DNA from: Maritalea mobilis
GTDB taxonomy: Bacteria > Pseudomonadota > Alphaproteobacteria > Rhodobacterales > Rhodobacteraceae
Direction: 5' to 3'
Length of the DNA: 64,000 bases
Assembly (NCBI RefSeq): GCF_019800885.1
Contig: NZ_JAHVKE010000002.1
Span: 434,001-498,000, forward strand
Made by a program: the position numbers and the translations under genes. The notes under the pieces are model-generated. The model searched no databases, was not told where the DNA came from, and saw nothing but the letters and a program-made list of their open reading frames with translations. Positions 62,188-64,000 of this stretch are shown piece after piece (position 1 is the first letter of the stretch; every line of letters starts with the position of its first letter).

Positions 62188-62501
62188 GCCGCCACGCGGC
62201 CCGGGCGCGCCTTGAGGAACAGGGCTAGCGGCAAGCCGCAACTCACGCCGATACCATAGGTCGCGGGGATGACGAGCAGGAACACCCAGTCCTTCTTGGT
62301 AAAGGCCTCTACCAACGCCCAGATGGTCAGCGCCACGGCGGCAATGGTCAGGTCGTAAACCAGCGCGGTGGTGGCGTCGTTGACGTACCAGGCGTCGATC
62401 ATCGGCCCCAGCGACCAGCCGTTTTCCGCGAACCAGGCGTAGAAATACGTCCAGGGCAGGATCGCCCCGATGATGACGAGAAGAAGATAGACATAGCGCA
62501 T
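62184..62501 (-). CDS. DUF2834 family membrane protein
   Basis: A 105-residue protein with three predicted spans (about 4-25, 45-65 and 70-98), matching the DUF2834 pattern with [27 protein letters not shown] and a [27 protein letters not shown] tail. Function unknown. Converges with the preceding gene, overlapping by four bases. Confidence 0.82.
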   Translation of the reverse strand: MRYVYLLLVIIGAILPWTYFYAWFAENGWSLGPMIDAWYVNDATTALVYDLTIAAVALTIWALVEAFTKKDWVFLLVIPATYGIGVSCGLPLALFLKARPGRVAA

Positions 62502-62866
62502 GGATCACCCGTTCTTGGCCACGATCACTCACTTAGCGGTCTGAGCCCGCAGGTCACCCCCGCAACGACCGCAGGTCAAGACCGGCGCATCAGCGGGAAT
62601 GGGCGGAACCGGTTTCAGACAAAAAGGCAATCATTGCCGAATCGACGGGGCGCGGATTGGCACCACACATTCAGCCGCTCGGACACAAAAGAAACACGTC
62701 GCGACCATCAACAGGGTTGGTGGGACAACATATCATGCTGCACTGCGACAACGTGATGCCGCGTCACGATTGACCCGGGCGCGCCTGTCCAATACGCCTT
62801 CGCGAAAGATTATTGCGCGAAACGCCCTGCCAAAGGGGCCTGACGACGACAGCCAAGGGGAAGAGG
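62502..62866. other. Intergenic region before the ETF-QO gene
   Basis: A 365-base divergent gap with no supported gene. It should hold promoters for DUF2834 and ETF-QO. TTGACC at 62770-62775 is a possible -35 for ETF-QO, but the -10 at the right spacing (TACGCC) is poor. No repeat or hairpin stands out. Confidence 0.5.
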
Positions 62867-64000
62867 ATGTCCGATATCGAACGCGAGAGCATGGAATATG
62901 ACGTGGTCATCGTCGGCGCCGGCCCATCTGGCCTGTCCGCTGCGATCCGCCTCAAGCAGATCAACCCCGATCTCAATGTCGTCCTGTTGGAAAAGGGCTC
63001 GGAAGTCGGTGCGCATATCCTGTCGGGCGCCGTGCTGGACCCGGTGGGCCTGAACCAGCTGATCCCGGACTGGAAAGAAAAAGGCGCGCCGCTCAACACG
63101 CCGGTCGAGGATGACAAGTTCTACATCCTCGGCGAAGGCGGCGGTATTCGCATCCCGAATTCGGTCATGCCGCGCCTGATGAACAACCACGGCAACTACG
63201 TGGTCTCGATGGGCAATGTCTGCCGCTGGCTGGCGGAACAGGCCGAGGAACTGGGCGTCGAGATCTTCCCGGGCATGGCCTGTTCGGAACTCGTCTACGG
63301 CGAGGACGGCGAGGTCAAAGGCGTCGTCGCGGGCGAATTCGGCAAGAACCCCGATGGCACGCCCGGTGACGGCTACGAACCCGGCATGGAACTGCACGGC
63401 AAATACGTCTTCCTGGGTGAGGGCGTGCGCGGTTCTCTGACCAAGGAGGTCATGGGGAAATACGGCCTTCAGAACGGCAAATGCCCGCAGAAATTCGGCA
63501 TCGGCATGAAGGAGATCTGGGAGATCGACCCCGCGAAGCACAAGCCGGGTCATGTCATGCACACGATGGGCTGGCCGCTGGGCAAGAACGCCGGGGGCGG
63601 GTCCTTCGTCTATCACCTCGAGAACAACCAGGTCTACGTGGGCTTCGTGGTGCACCTGAACTACGAGAACCCGTATCTTTCGCCCTACCAGGAATTCCAG
63701 CGCTTCAAGCATCACCCGATGATCGAAGAGCTGTTGAGGGGCGGCAAGCGCGTGGCCTATGGCGCGCGCGCCATTTCCGAAGGCGGCTGGCAGTCGATGC
63801 CCAAGGCCGTTGCCCCGGGGGCTGCGATCCTCGGGTGCGGCGTGGGCCTGGTGAACGTGCCGCGCATCAAGGGCAACCACAACGCCATGTTGTCCGGCAT
63901 CGAGGCCGCCGAGGCCGCCGCGGCCGCCATCGCCGACGGACGCTCGGGCGACGAGTTGACGGCCTATGACGACTACATCCACGAAGACGGCCCGATCGCC
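62867..64000 (+). CDS. Electron transfer flavoprotein-ubiquinone oxidoreductase (3' end outside window)
   Basis: The first 378 residues of ETF-QO, which passes electrons from ETF-linked dehydrogenases (fatty acid and amino acid oxidation) to ubiquinone. FAD site DVVIVGAGPSGLSAAIRLKQ (about 12-31), SGAVLDPVGLNQLIPDW, GKYVFLGEGVRGSLTKEVM, the quinone-binding region GGGSFVYHLENNQVYVGFVVHLNYENPYLSPYQEFQ and GCGVGLVNVPRIKGNHNAMLSGIEAAE match the family. The 4Fe-4S part lies beyond the window. GGGGAAGAGG directly precedes the ATG. Confidence 0.96.
   Translation, partial: MSDIERESMEYDVVIVGAGPSGLSAAIRLKQINPDLNVVLLEKGSEVGAHILSGAVLDPVGLNQLIPDWKEKGAPLNTPVEDDKFYILGEGGGIRIPNSVMPRLMNNHGNYVVSMGNVCRWLAEQAEELGVEIFPGMACSELVYGEDGEVKGVVAGEFGKNPDGTPGDGYEPGMELHGKYVFLGEGVRGSLTKEVMGKYGLQNGKCPQKFGIGMKEIWEIDPAKHKPGHVMHTMGWPLGKNAGGGSFVYHLENNQVYVGFVVHLNYENPYLSPYQEFQRFKHHPMIEELLRGGKRVAYGARAISEGGWQSMPKAVAPGAAILGCGVGLVNVPRIKGNHNAMLSGIEAAEAAAAAIADGRSGDELTAYDDYIHEDGPIA

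Overview
The window is chromosomal DNA from a high-GC alphaproteobacterium, most probably a member of the Rhodobacteraceae (roseobacter lineage). The evidence is the gene content: malyl-CoA lyase of the ethylmalonyl-CoA pathway, a TIGR02302-type DUF4175 protein beside lysA, glnK-amtB, an MlaA with a long acidic tail, several peptide deformylase paralogues before fmt, a perfect CtrA-type site, and frequent GTG/TTG starts. About 70 protein genes are supported. I see no rRNA, tRNA, CRISPR array, transposase or prophage. The first gene (rhodanese) and the last (ETF-ubiquinone oxidoreductase) run off the window edges.

Layout. 1-3.4 kb: rhodanese, a secreted metallo-beta-lactamase-fold protein, and glnK-amtB with an NtrC-like site upstream. 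3.4-7.2 kb: a class A penicillin-binding protein and mlaA-mlaC (outer-membrane lipid asymmetry). 7.4-10.6 kb: a type I secretion ATPase and adaptor with a CtrA-type site upstream. 10.7-14.5 kb: RidA, GDPD, FemAB/GNAT-like, pterin dehydratase, MscS. 14.5-20.4 kb: LysR/cupin/SDR-remnant locus, a secreted HEXXH protein, two tandem peroxiredoxins, an FAD reductase, rsmD and a HAD phosphatase. 20.5-25.8 kb: orphan TRAP binding protein, recQ, yaaA, DUF1244 and an N-formylglutamate amidohydrolase. 26-31 kb: pyk, rpmI-rplT, a methyltransferase, a DUF883/holin-like pair and pheS. 31-36.4 kb: an inserted block (PemK/MazF-like toxin, palindromes, nitrilase-family enzyme, META-domain protein) separating pheS from pheT. 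36.4-46.3 kb: YtoQ, GMC oxidoreductase, mscL, msrQ, ald with a divergent Lrp regulator, azlCD, a MobA fusion protein, an EamA exporter and a PatB-type lyase. 46.5-52 kb: three deformylase paralogues overlapping into fmt, then mcl1 and accA. 52-60 kb: a flavin-fold protein, plsC, ftsX, ftsE, a zinc-ribbon membrane protein, DUF4175 and lysA. 60-64 kb: quinone reductase, a proline-racemase-family protein, DUF2834 and ETF-QO.

Much of the window is housekeeping: translation (rpmI, rplT, pheS, pheT, def, fmt, rsmD), the cell envelope (PBP1A, Mla, FtsEX, PlsC) and osmotic safety valves (MscS, MscL). The observations most worth a second look are an SDR gene reduced by a clean in-frame internal deletion, a third deformylase that has lost both its catalytic Cys and Glu, a proline-racemase homologue lacking both catalytic Cys, an orphan toxin-like gene between pheS and pheT, a perfect CtrA site before the type I secretion genes, and a strong terminator only 20 bases before the pheS start. 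I did not find a convincing entirely new multi-gene system.
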